From the NCBI GenBank assembly GCA_000381605.1, contig KB906755.1, positions 1,054,001-1,118,000 of the forward strand: a DNA stretch of 64,000 nucleotides, given 5' to 3'. This stretch comes from Acidobacteriaceae bacterium KBS 89 (GTDB lineage Bacteria; Acidobacteriota; Terriglobia; Terriglobales; Acidobacteriaceae). A model generated the notes under the pieces. The model ran no database searches and was not told where the DNA came from. It saw only the letters and a program-made list of their open reading frames with translations. The translations under genes and the position numbers were made by a program. Below are positions 7,953 to 15,317 of this stretch, one piece after another (the stretch's first letter is position 1; each line of letters opens with the position of its first letter).

Positions 7953-8516
7953 ATGAGCGCCACCCCGACCGCCCTCTCCGCCCTTGCTCCTAAAGCAGTT
8001 AACTGGTCCATCGCCCTCAGCATTCTGCTCATCATCGCCGGATTCATCGCCTTGCTCCTTCCCTTCGTCTCCGGCGTAGCCCTCACCATCTTCTTCGGCT
8101 GGGCCATGATCATCAGCGGCGTCACCCACCTCATCTTCGCCTTCAAGACCCACACAACCGGTGGCCGTATCTGGGAGATTCTCGTCGGCGCCGTCTACCT
8201 CGTCACCGGATTCGTCCTGCTCCGCCATCCCCTCGACAGCCTCCTCGTTCTTACCCTGGTCTTGGCCTACTATCTCTTCTTTGAGGCCATCGTCGAGTTC
8301 ATCCAGTTCTTCCAGCTCCGTCCCCGCCACGGCGCAGTCTGGCTTCTAGTCGACGGCATCATCACCCTTGTCCTCGCCATCATGATCTGGCGCGCGTGGC
8401 CTGCCAGCTCCATCTGGGTCGTCGGCACACTCGTCGGAATCAGCATGATCTTCAGCGGATTCTCCCGCCTCATGCTCTCCCTCGCCGCCAAACGCTTCCT
8501 CACCCACATCGCCTGA
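7953..8516 (+). CDS. HdeD family membrane protein
   Basis: A 187-residue protein with six predicted membrane helices in three hairpins, each beginning W-x-I/L and carrying small-residue-rich helices. The S-G-V-A-L-T-I-F-F-G-W-A-M-I-I-S-G segment and the repeated L-x(2)-G-x(3)-I-x-G/S-G pattern fit the HdeD family (short repeat of unknown function). In Escherichia coli HdeD contributes to acid resistance at high cell density; the molecular activity is unknown. GGAGG lies 6 bases before the ATG, so the start is secure. It is the only plus-strand gene inside the minus-strand pil locus and is likely a separate transcription unit. Confidence 0.85.
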   Translation: MSATPTALSALAPKAVNWSIALSILLIIAGFIALLLPFVSGVALTIFFGWAMIISGVTHLIFAFKTHTTGGRIWEILVGAVYLVTGFVLLRHPLDSLLVLTLVLAYYLFFEAIVEFIQFFQLRPRHGAVWLLVDGIITLVLAIMIWRAWPASSIWVVGTLVGISMIFSGFSRLMLSLAAKRFLTHIA

Positions 8517-8526
8517 CAGCCACGGC

Positions 8527-9141
8527 TTAGCTGAATCGGTACCAGCAAGACAGAAACTGTTGCACCGCCCCGGACGGTGTCTCGTGCAGATCCAGCGAAC
8601 TCTCGACCAGGCGAAATCGATCGCCGAACTCGCTCGCCAATGATGCCGCTTCGTACCGCATCGTTGCGAGCCCGCTGCAGCGCTCAGGCCCGGACGGTCC
8701 AAACGTGCTCACGATCAGACTGCCTCCCGGCTTCAATGCGCTCTTCACCCGCTCAACGTAAGCGCTGCGCTGCTCAGGCTCCGTAAGAAAGTGAAAAACA
8801 GCCCGGTCGTGCCACAAATCAAAGGAGGCCTCCGGCAGCAGCGTTTCGGTCACGTCTCCGCAGATCCATTGAACCGCTTCTCCCGGCCGCCCCACACGCT
8901 CCTTCAACGCGTCAAGCGCCGCCTGGGAAATCTCCAGCACCGTGATGTCTTCGTAACCGAGTCTCAGCAGATCGTCAACCAGCGTAGACTGCCCCGCGCC
9001 AACATCTAGAATCGACGCCTGCCGATCCCGCGCAGCTCGTTCAATCAACTCCAGCGACCGCTCCAGATGCGGGCGAAACCAGCTCACATGTTTCGGGTCT
9101 TTCATCGCATGCACATGTTCCCAGTGGGACCGCGCATCCAT
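8527..9141 (-). CDS. Class I SAM-dependent methyltransferase
   Basis: A 204-residue methyltransferase from the ATG at 9141; an AAAGGAG ribosome site 7 bases upstream decides this start against the TTG six bases earlier. Motif I is I-L-D-V-G-A-G-Q-S (about 43-51), the SAM-binding glycine loop; an acidic residue at the end of strand 2 (T-V-L-E-I-S) and W-I-C-G-D-V-T (motif II) follow. The D-L-W-H-D-R-A-V-F-H-F-L segment is typical of a UbiE/COQ5- or thiopurine-like class often annotated simply as SAM methyltransferase. Substrate unknown. It is convergent with the HdeD gene, 10 bases apart. Confidence 0.85.
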   Translation of the reverse strand: MDARSHWEHVHAMKDPKHVSWFRPHLERSLELIERAARDRQASILDVGAGQSTLVDDLLRLGYEDITVLEISQAALDALKERVGRPGEAVQWICGDVTETLLPEASFDLWHDRAVFHFLTEPEQRSAYVERVKSALKPGGSLIVSTFGPSGPERCSGLATMRYEAASLASEFGDRFRLVESSLDLHETPSGAVQQFLSCWYRFS

Positions 9142-9181
9142 ATCCAAACTCCTTTAGGCACGCACCGGTACTCGCACAGCG

Positions 9182-9850
9182 TCACTCCTCCGTGTTCAAA
9201 GAAGCAATCAGAGTATCCGCCTGCGCCATCGACGAGTCGAGACTGATCATCAAAACATCCACGTCCGTCGACATCTTTGCCGAAGTACTCTTCAGCGACC
9301 CAATCGCCCTCGCATTCAAATTGTGTTTCAGAAACGTCACCTGATCACGAAACGCAGTTATCACCGGCGTCATCCGCGTCTCGGTCTGCCGCATGGCTTT
9401 GATATAACTCGCCTCACTCAGACGAGACTGCCGCAACATCGTCGCCGACTGCGCCTTCAGCTTCTTGTTATCCATCCCATCGATCTCCTTCTGCCACTCC
9501 TTGAAGAGATCCCCCGAGACTTGATCGATCGAATCGATACGGTTGTGCAGCTTCTCCGCGCTGTCGGCGGCCTTTTCGTACTCACCATTCAGCTTCTTGT
9601 AATTCTTCTCCAACGCCCCGCCCTGAAACCCCGTCAGCCCCTGAAACGACTCCATCGTCGTCTTAATCTGTTCCTTCGCCTGCTGTTGTTCCTTCTTCGA
9701 ATCCTTCACCCGCGAGACCAGAATGTCCCGCTTCTCTTTGCCAAACGTCTTCATGGCCTTGTAGTAGGAGCTCGTGCACCCAACCAGAAGAATCAGCGGT
9801 GCCGTCCGCGCTGCGCCTCGCAGAATCCAACGACGAGAGACCACATCCAC
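9182..9850 (-). CDS. DUF2959 family lipoprotein
   Basis: From a GTG at 9850 the protein is 222 residues and starts with a short N-region containing S-R-R-W-I-L, a hydrophobic core and the lipobox L-L-V-G-C, giving a lipidated cysteine at about residue 25; the S-R-R pattern suggests possible Tat export. The frame stays open to a TTG at 9904, but that gives an implausibly long N-region. The mature part is nearly all helix and rich in Lys/Gln/Glu (coiled coil), with the G-G-A-L-E-x-x-Y-x-x-L-N-x-E-Y-E-K-A pattern of DUF2959. The function of the family is unknown. The gene lies just downstream of the DUF2306-like gene and could be co-transcribed with it. Confidence 0.75.
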   Translation of the reverse strand: MDVVSRRWILRGAARTAPLILLVGCTSSYYKAMKTFGKEKRDILVSRVKDSKKEQQQAKEQIKTTMESFQGLTGFQGGALEKNYKKLNGEYEKAADSAEKLHNRIDSIDQVSGDLFKEWQKEIDGMDNKKLKAQSATMLRQSRLSEASYIKAMRQTETRMTPVITAFRDQVTFLKHNLNARAIGSLKSTSAKMSTDVDVLMISLDSSMAQADTLIASLNTEE

Positions 9851-9904
9851 CCCCAGAATCTTCTCGAGCTTTGACGAATTGTAACGTGATCCATCGCCCT
9901 GCAA

Positions 9905-10591
9905 CTACGCCCCTGGATGCGCCATCCTCGCAACCGCCGCCGAGTGCCCCCTCGAACGCAACCAAAGCTCGATAGCAATCGTGTTGATTGAAAAGCCAAT
10001 CCAGAACGCAATCCCAAAGAACTGGCTAGGCTCAAGGTGCGTCAACTGCCTCGTAGCAAAAAACACACCCATCACGGGACGCGTAGTCGCAATACCGAGC
10101 AGGATCCCCACCGCCCGCAACGTCCATCGAATCTTCTCAGCCCCCTCGCCCCGCCGCATAAACCCATAGGCCCTGGCCAGCGAGAACAAAAAGAGGCTGT
10201 TGAAGAAGAGAACAGCGGAACGCTCCACCCATCCACCTACCGAATAGACGCTCATGGCGTACGCCGTGACCCCGACCACCGCTCCCAGCGGAAAGAACAG
10301 CCGCTCCGCCCACAGAGCACCGGGCCGACGCGAAAGTACAAGCGGACTCAGCATGACGAACGCCATCGCCGGCAGAATATGCGCCAGCGTTAAAGCCGCA
10401 TGGGAAGAAAACACCGCATCAAGCCCGGCCGTAGGTGAAGTCCCTCCCTGCGTCGGATGCGCAAGCGCCACCACTCGACGCAGCACCACAGCGACCGCAA
10501 TCGTTGCGCAGATCCAGAAACCCAGCTTGAGCCAACGAGGGTAAGTCCCTCGTCCCATCGCACTTCCCTGCACCGGCGCCTTCGCATCCAT
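9905..10591 (-). CDS. DUF2306-like multi-pass membrane protein
   Basis: From the ATG at 10591, preceded by TGAGGATTCGT, the protein has 228 residues and about six to seven membrane helices. H-A-A-L-T-L-A-H-I-L-P-A-M carries conserved-looking histidines, R-R-P-G-A-L-W lies between helices, and M-R-R-G followed by R-W-x-L-R-A-V-G-I and T-R-P-V-M-G fits the DUF2306 pattern, a family that may bind haem or a similar cofactor but is functionally uncharacterised. A longer frame to 10648 exists but lacks a ribosome site. It begins 63 bases after the PilC gene. Confidence 0.6.
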   Translation of the reverse strand: MDAKAPVQGSAMGRGTYPRWLKLGFWICATIAVAVVLRRVVALAHPTQGGTSPTAGLDAVFSSHAALTLAHILPAMAFVMLSPLVLSRRPGALWAERLFFPLGAVVGVTAYAMSVYSVGGWVERSAVLFFNSLFLFSLARAYGFMRRGEGAEKIRWTLRAVGILLGIATTRPVMGVFFATRQLTHLEPSQFFGIAFWIGFSINTIAIELWLRSRGHSAAVARMAHPGA

Positions 10592-10654
10592 ACGAATCCT
10601 CAAACCAGGCCATACCGCACTCACCTGATACGCAGGAAAACCCGTCACCGTTCC

Positions 10655-11854
10655 CTACTGTCCCCCCGCACCACCCGCGCTCAGACTGAAGATCGGCAAG
10701 TACAACGCAATCAGGATTGTCGTCACTACCAGCCCCATCATGATCAGAATTAGCGGCTCAATCAAACTCATCGCTGCGGTGAGATTCGTCTGCACATCCT
10801 CTTCAAAGAACTCCGCAACCGAATTCAACATCTGCGGCAACGCACCAGTCGACTCACCCACCTCGATCATCTCGATCGCCAACTCAGGAAATACCTTCGT
10901 CGACTGCAAACTTGCCGACAAGCCCTTGCCCTCGCGAACCGTCTCCACCGACTTGTACACCGCGCCCGCAATCTGCCGCGAATCGATCGACCTCGCCGCC
11001 GTCTCCAGCGACGGCACCAGCGGCAGACCGCCTGTCAGCAGCGTCGACAGTGTCCTCGAAAACAGACCCACCTGATACTTCAGCCAGACCGGCCCAAAAA
11101 CCGGCAACGAAATCCGGATCTTATCAATCAAATTTGCGCCTGCGTCCGTCTTCGACCACCGGTAAAGCAGAAACCCGACAATCGCCGTCACAATCGCGAC
11201 ATAGATCCCATACGCCTGCGCCTGCCTGCCAAGATCCAGCAGAAACATCGTCAGCGCCGGCAGCTTCGTCCCCAACTGGTCATACAGCTGCGCAAATCGC
11301 GGCACCACAAACGTAATCAAAAAGATGAACAGCCCGACCACCATCACCACCAGCAGCGCCGGATAGATCAGACTCGCCTTCAGCTTCTTCCGAAACGTCA
11401 GCGACACACGCTGAAAGTCCAGAAACCGCTGTAACACCTCTTCTAGATTTCCCGACCGCTCCCCCGCCAGCAGCGTCGTCGTATACACAATCGGAAACCC
11501 GCCCTGCGCCTCAAACGCCTGCGAGATCGACTCACCCGTCTTCACCCGCGCCGCAACGTCCTCCAGCTGTGCCCGAAAGTGCGGCAGCTTCTGCCGCCGC
11601 GCCAACAACTCCAGCGACCCAAGAATCGGCAGACCCGCCTTGATCAAGGTCAAGAATTGCTGGTTGAAGATCAAAAAGGTCTCCAGCTTGACCTTCTTCT
11701 TACTTCCTCCCAGCACACTCTTCGCCTTCACCGAATAGACGTAGTACCCGGCCTGCGTAAACCGTGCGCGCAACTCCTCTGCTGTAGCGGCTGCATGGCT
11801 CTGCTCCTGCACTCTGCCCCGCTCGTCCGCCAGCTTGATCACAAACTCAGTCAT
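10655..11854 (-). CDS. pilC: Type IV pilus/type II secretion inner-membrane platform protein PilC/GspF
   Basis: A 399-residue GspF-family protein. Two tandem GspF domains are seen: the first about 60-185 (F-N-Q-Q-F-L-T-L-I-K-A-G-L-P-I, A-G-E-R-S-G-N-L-E), the second about 265-390 (F-S-R-T-L-S-T-L-L-T-G-G-L-P-L, I-E-V-G-E-S-T-G-A-L), each ending in membrane helices (about 165-190, 215-235, 365-390). A small N-terminal domain (1-55) is typical of PilC. It forms the platform that the GspE/PilB motor turns. It stands about 2.9 kb upstream of the motor gene on the same strand, separated by unrelated genes, so the pil locus is split. AGGGG precedes the ATG closely. Confidence 0.9.
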   Translation of the reverse strand: MTEFVIKLADERGRVQEQSHAAATAEELRARFTQAGYYVYSVKAKSVLGGSKKKVKLETFLIFNQQFLTLIKAGLPILGSLELLARRQKLPHFRAQLEDVAARVKTGESISQAFEAQGGFPIVYTTTLLAGERSGNLEEVLQRFLDFQRVSLTFRKKLKASLIYPALLVVMVVGLFIFLITFVVPRFAQLYDQLGTKLPALTMFLLDLGRQAQAYGIYVAIVTAIVGFLLYRWSKTDAGANLIDKIRISLPVFGPVWLKYQVGLFSRTLSTLLTGGLPLVPSLETAARSIDSRQIAGAVYKSVETVREGKGLSASLQSTKVFPELAIEMIEVGESTGALPQMLNSVAEFFEEDVQTNLTAAMSLIEPLILIMMGLVVTTILIALYLPIFSLSAGGAGGQ

Positions 11855-12059
11855 AAACCCCTAACCCACCCAGCAAATCAGCTTGAAGGACCTTCGTCCA
11901 TCTTAGACGTTTCCCTCCATACATTCGTCCACTACAACCCATGGGTAGTCCCCTATGCACCCCAGCTATGCACCGGGGGTCACCCACCCGACCGAAGCCC
12001 GTCGCTATTTAGTTCATAACAAGGTTCAATTATCCCTTTACCTCCGCAAAACTGGCAGT

Positions 12060-14135
12060 ATGATGCACACATCCACCCGGAGGCCATTCTTGCGGACGTA
12101 CTGCCTATCTCTTCTGGCGTTGCTGTTCTTTTCTCCCGTTCTCTCGCTGGCACAACAACCCTCAACGTCTCCTCTAGTGATCAACGGCCTCGGCAAAGCC
12201 ACCGCCACACTCGATGGCACCTGGCAGTTTCACACGGGCGACGCCCCCTCCTGGGCCTCCCCCACCCTCGACGACTCCACATGGGAAGGCATCAAGACTG
12301 ATAAATCCTGGGGCGCGCAGCAACACTTCAACTACACCGGACATGCCTGGTACCGTCGCCACATTACCCTCGATCCGGCAACCAACCCCAACCTCGATCT
12401 CTCCCTCTTCATCCGTCACATCGACGACGTCTACGAGCTCTACTGGAACGGCACAAAGATCGGCACCTACGGCAAAATGCCGCCCAACCCAGGCTGGTTC
12501 TGGGCCCCGCCTCCACAGACCTTCGCTCTCGGCAAAGCGCAATCCGGCATCCTCGCCGTCCACGTCTGGAAACAAGTCCCTACCTCGTTCGACTCCGGCA
12601 TCCTTGGCGGATTCGTCGCTTCCCCTCTAATCGGAAGCAACGCCGCCGTCGCCTCGTACGCAGCAGAGCGAAAATACGGCTGGCTTCAATCCCGCCTATA
12701 CTCCGGCGGCCTCGCCATTCTGTACGGCATCGTAGGGACCCTCAGCCTGCTGGCCTGGATTCTCAATCGCGAGCGAAAATTACTCCTCTGGATGGCGATC
12801 TTTTCTTACACCCCATTGGCCCTTCAGCTCTTGTCGGGCTTCCGTATCCCCATCAATTACATGCTCTCCCTGAGCCTCCAACAGCCCATCTTCGCGCTGC
12901 AGGACATCTCTCTCTGGTTCCTGCTCTTGTATCTGTTGCAGCTCGATGACAACCCCCGCCTCGTACGATGGACAAAGATATTCGCATGCATCTCCATCAC
13001 CGCAGGATCTCTCGACGGCATGTTGGGTTTCATTGACCCCAGCGGACCGCTTGGGGTCTTCGCCCAATGGGCCGACGGCTTCTTCACCGTCTGCACTACC
13101 TCCGTTGAAGTGTTCCCCCTGATACTGATCCCCTTCGCCTTCAAGAAAAATCACACCACCGGTACATGGCTGGTTGCAATCTTCGCCTTCCTTACCGAGA
13201 TGATCTCCGTTGTTCGCATTGCATCCCAGCAGGGCTCACGATTCACCCACTGGACCCTCAGCGACCTTATCCAAACGCCAGTCTTCATCATCGACAACAA
13301 TCCATTTACGATCTACCTTCTCTCTTACACCTTCCTCTTCATCTCCATCGTCTACGCCGTCTACCGTTACTCTGTCGACGAAAGCAAACGTCAGGGCGCC
13401 ATCGAGCAGGAGTTCAAAAGCGCCCAGGAAGTCCAGCGCATTCTCATTCCCGAAACCCTGCCTCCACTTCCAGGATTCGCCGTCACCAGCGCCTACCGCC
13501 CCGCTCAGGAAGTAGGCGGCGACTTCTTCCAGCTCATCGCCAAATCCGAAGGATCCGCGCTCTTCATCCTCGGCGACGTCAGCGGCAAAGGCCTCAAAGC
13601 CGCTATGACCGTCTCGCTCATCGTCGGCACCGTCCGCACCCTAGCCGAAATGTTCGACGATCCCGCCGAGATCCTCTCCCGCCTCAACCGCCGCCTGCAC
13701 AACCGTCTCCAGCAGGGCTTCGTCACCTGCCTCATCCTCCGTCTCGACCCCGACGGCACCTGCACCTTCGCCAACGCCGGCCACCTCCCACCATTCCTCA
13801 ACCAGCAGGAGTTCCAACTCCCACCGGCGCTTCCGCTGGGCCTCGTCGCCTCCGCCAGCTACGACGAAACCAAAACGCAACTCAACATCGGCGACCGCCT
13901 CACTCTCTACACCGACGGCCTCCTCGAAGCCCGCAACGCCGCCGGCGAAATCTTCAGCTTCGAACGACTGCAGCAACTCCTCGCCACCAAACCCGACGCC
14001 AAGCAAGCCACCGACGCAGCAGTCTCCTTCGGTCAGGACGACGACATCACCGTCCTCACCATCACGCGCCTCGCCACCGGAGTCGAATCCACCACACTCC
14101 TCGAAGCCCCAACGCTAATCGCCTCCACGGCCTAA
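12060..14135 (+). CDS. Membrane-bound PP2C/SpoIIE-type serine/threonine phosphatase with extracytoplasmic sensor domain
   Basis: From the ATG at 12060 (691 residues; an open frame extends to 11955 but a signal peptide starts here). Residues about 10-31 are the signal peptide ending S-L-A-Q-Q. A galactose-binding/GH2-N-like jelly roll follows (about 40-195, with L-D-G-T-W-Q-F and W-Y-R-R-H-I-T-L), then seven membrane helices (about 205-445), a short coiled coil and a SpoIIE domain (about 460-680). The phosphatase metal motifs are intact: E-V-G-G-D-F-F near 483, L-G-D-V-S-G-K-G near 504 and D-D-D-I-T-V-L near 660. Such proteins usually act in partner-switching control of anti-sigma-factor antagonists; none is encoded nearby, so the target is unknown. 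Confidence 0.85.
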   Translation: MMHTSTRRPFLRTYCLSLLALLFFSPVLSLAQQPSTSPLVINGLGKATATLDGTWQFHTGDAPSWASPTLDDSTWEGIKTDKSWGAQQHFNYTGHAWYRRHITLDPATNPNLDLSLFIRHIDDVYELYWNGTKIGTYGKMPPNPGWFWAPPPQTFALGKAQSGILAVHVWKQVPTSFDSGILGGFVASPLIGSNAAVASYAAERKYGWLQSRLYSGGLAILYGIVGTLSLLAWILNRERKLLLWMAIFSYTPLALQLLSGFRIPINYMLSLSLQQPIFALQDISLWFLLLYLLQLDDNPRLVRWTKIFACISITAGSLDGMLGFIDPSGPLGVFAQWADGFFTVCTTSVEVFPLILIPFAFKKNHTTGTWLVAIFAFLTEMISVVRIASQQGSRFTHWTLSDLIQTPVFIIDNNPFTIYLLSYTFLFISIVYAVYRYSVDESKRQGAIEQEFKSAQEVQRILIPETLPPLPGFAVTSAYRPAQEVGGDFFQLIAKSEGSALFILGDVSGKGLKAAMTVSLIVGTVRTLAEMFDDPAEILSRLNRRLHNRLQQGFVTCLILRLDPDGTCTFANAGHLPPFLNQQEFQLPPALPLGLVASASYDETKTQLNIGDRLTLYTDGLLEARNAAGEIFSFERLQQLLATKPDAKQATDAAVSFGQDDDITVLTITRLATGVESTTLLEAPTLIASTA

Positions 14136-14250
14136 GCTTGGCGAGTTGCGGCTGCAGTTGCAGTGCGGGGAGGTGCAGTTAAGGTTGCGCTGCGTTCGTA
14201 TTTTGGGTTGTCATCCTTCGCCGAAGGCGGAGGATCTGCGGTTGCAATTG

Positions 14251-14340
14251 CCTTTGCTGTCGCTCTTGGCTTTGCCTTTGCTGTCGCTCTTGGCTTTGCC
14301 TTTGCTGTCGCTCTTGGCTTTGCTTTTGCTGTTGTCCTCG
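14251..14340. repeat. 24-bp tandem repeat, 3 copies plus partial
   Basis: The unit CCTTTGCTGTCGCTCTTGG plus CTTTG occurs three times without change (14251-14322) and then decays into a partial copy. On the minus strand it is a purine-rich AAAGCCAAGAGCGACAGC-type tract preceding a GGATGACAAC hairpin element, the same order seen around 25835-25910. It is not CRISPR-like, since there are no spacers. Confidence 0.8.
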
Positions 14341-14351
14341 TCTTCGCTTAA

Positions 14352-14372
14352 GGGCACGGCTTCAGCCGTCCC
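14352..14372. repeat. REP-like palindrome (ACGGCTTCAGCCGT)
   Basis: ACGGCT and AGCCGT surround TC, with a further GGG/CCC flank. It shares the GGCTTYAGCC core with the elements at 411-424 and 14393-14406. Confidence 0.5.
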
Positions 14373-14392
14373 GAAAGTATCCCGATCCCAAC

Positions 14393-14406
14393 GCGGCTTT
14401 AGCCGC
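14393..14406. repeat. REP-like palindrome (GCGGCTTTAGCCGC)
   Basis: GCGGCT and AGCCGC around TT form a perfect-armed palindrome, the third member of the GGCTTYAGCC family in the window. Confidence 0.5.
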
Positions 14407-14564
14407 TGAGGTACGTTCTTTCTTGCGTGAGGCACTTTTTCAAACCGCTTTCACCCCAGGCCCTCCGCTTCAATTCGCCTAGTCGCAATCATGCTCAACC
14501 CACGCCCGCAAGATCATGCGAAAACTACAGGTTCAACTAGCCAATTGCCCTCACACTCCCACAG

Positions 14565-15152
14565 TCAGCCAACCGCAATCCCATTCAGCATCGACTCGAG
14601 CGTAGCCGCCGCATCGCGGACCGCAGTTCGATTGCCCTCCATCCGGCTGATCATCAAAGCCCCCTCCAACGCCGCAATAATCGAATTCGCTACCCACCGC
14701 GGCTCAACCTCTCTCCCAATCTCGCCGGCTGCAATCCCATCTTCGACAATCGCACACAACCGCTTCTTCCAGTCCTTGATCCCCGCATGCACCAACCCGC
14801 GCAGCAACGTGTTCCCATCGTCCGCTTCGATCGCCGTATTCATCAGCGGACATCCCCCCGCAATCGGCCCCGTCGTATCCGCAAACCGCCTCACCAGATA
14901 GCGCAGCTTCTCCACCGCCCCATCCACCTCGTCCAACCCTTCACGCCGCAAATTGGCAGCCCGCGTCCACGAATAGCGAAACACCTCGGCGGCCAGCTCC
15001 TCCTTGCTCGCAAAGTGCCGGTACACCCCACCCTTCTCCAGTCCTGTCGCCTCTAGAACGTCCTTCATCGAACAGCCTTCAAATCCTCTTTGATTAAACA
15101 GCGGAGCAGCCTGCTCAATAATCCGCTGTCGCGTGCTCTCGCCCTTTGTCAT
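14565..15152 (-). CDS. TetR/AcrR family transcriptional regulator
   Basis: From the ATG at 15152, with GAGGTGAGGAG directly upstream, the protein has 195 residues. The N-terminal DNA-binding domain (about 3-50) reads T-R-Q-R-I-I-E-Q-A-A-P-L-F-N-Q-R-G-F, then the helix-turn-helix S-M-K-D-V-L-E-A-T-G-L-E-K-G-G-V-Y-R-H-F, a textbook TetR pattern. The C-terminal ligand domain contains G-C-P-L-M-N-T-A-I-E-A-D-D, common in the LmrA/YxaF-like branch. It is divergent from the EmrB-type exporter gene at 15318; an ACCG-TT-CGGT palindrome lies between them, so it probably represses the exporter and itself, released by a compound the pump expels. Confidence 0.88.
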   Translation of the reverse strand: MTKGESTRQRIIEQAAPLFNQRGFEGCSMKDVLEATGLEKGGVYRHFASKEELAAEVFRYSWTRAANLRREGLDEVDGAVEKLRYLVRRFADTTGPIAGGCPLMNTAIEADDGNTLLRGLVHAGIKDWKKRLCAIVEDGIAAGEIGREVEPRWVANSIIAALEGALMISRMEGNRTAVRDAAATLESMLNGIAVG

Positions 15153-15235
15153 CTCCTCACCTCGCAGAACGTCCGTCCGAAATCCTACTGCAAAAAAGCG
15201 CATCGAACGGCTCCTCGATGAATCGAATTACTTAA

Positions 15236-15251
15236 GAAACCGTTCGGTCTC
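15236..15251. promoter_or_regulatory. Candidate TetR operator
   Basis: ACCG at 15239-15242 and CGGT at 15245-15248 flank TT, and outer bases GA/TC extend the dyad to about 16 bases. This ACCGxxCGGT form is a frequent operator of TetR-family repressors and it sits in the divergent gap, about 85 bases from the regulator start and about 67 from the exporter start. Assignment is by position and motif, not by test. Confidence 0.55.
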
Positions 15252-15317
15252 TTTTAATGAGACTACGCCAGGCCAAAGCAAGAGTCCACAACGATTCACA
15301 AGGGAGATCCGACCCAA

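Larger units (their letters stand above)
14136..14564. other. Intergenic repeat cluster
   Basis: This 429-base gap between convergent genes is largely made of repetitive elements: a hairpin at about 14211-14235 (ATCCTTCGCCGAAGGCGGAGGAT), the 24-base tandem repeat at 14251-14340 and two REP-like palindromes at 14352-14372 and 14393-14406. No gene is supported; frames across the tandem repeat read as Lys/Ala/Ser/Asp repeats on the minus strand and are an artefact of it. Confidence 0.6.

Noticed and set aside
13166-14182. Plus-strand frame within the SpoIIE phosphatase
   Set aside because: Arg/His/Pro-rich shadow in another frame of a gene with intact PP2C motifs.
14251-14340. Possible CRISPR array
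   Set aside because: The 24-base units are directly tandem without spacers, and no cas genes exist in the window.
14211-14435. Minus-strand frame reading Lys/Ala/Ser/Asp repeats
   Set aside because: It is only the translation of the 24-base tandem repeat and has no start signal or family.
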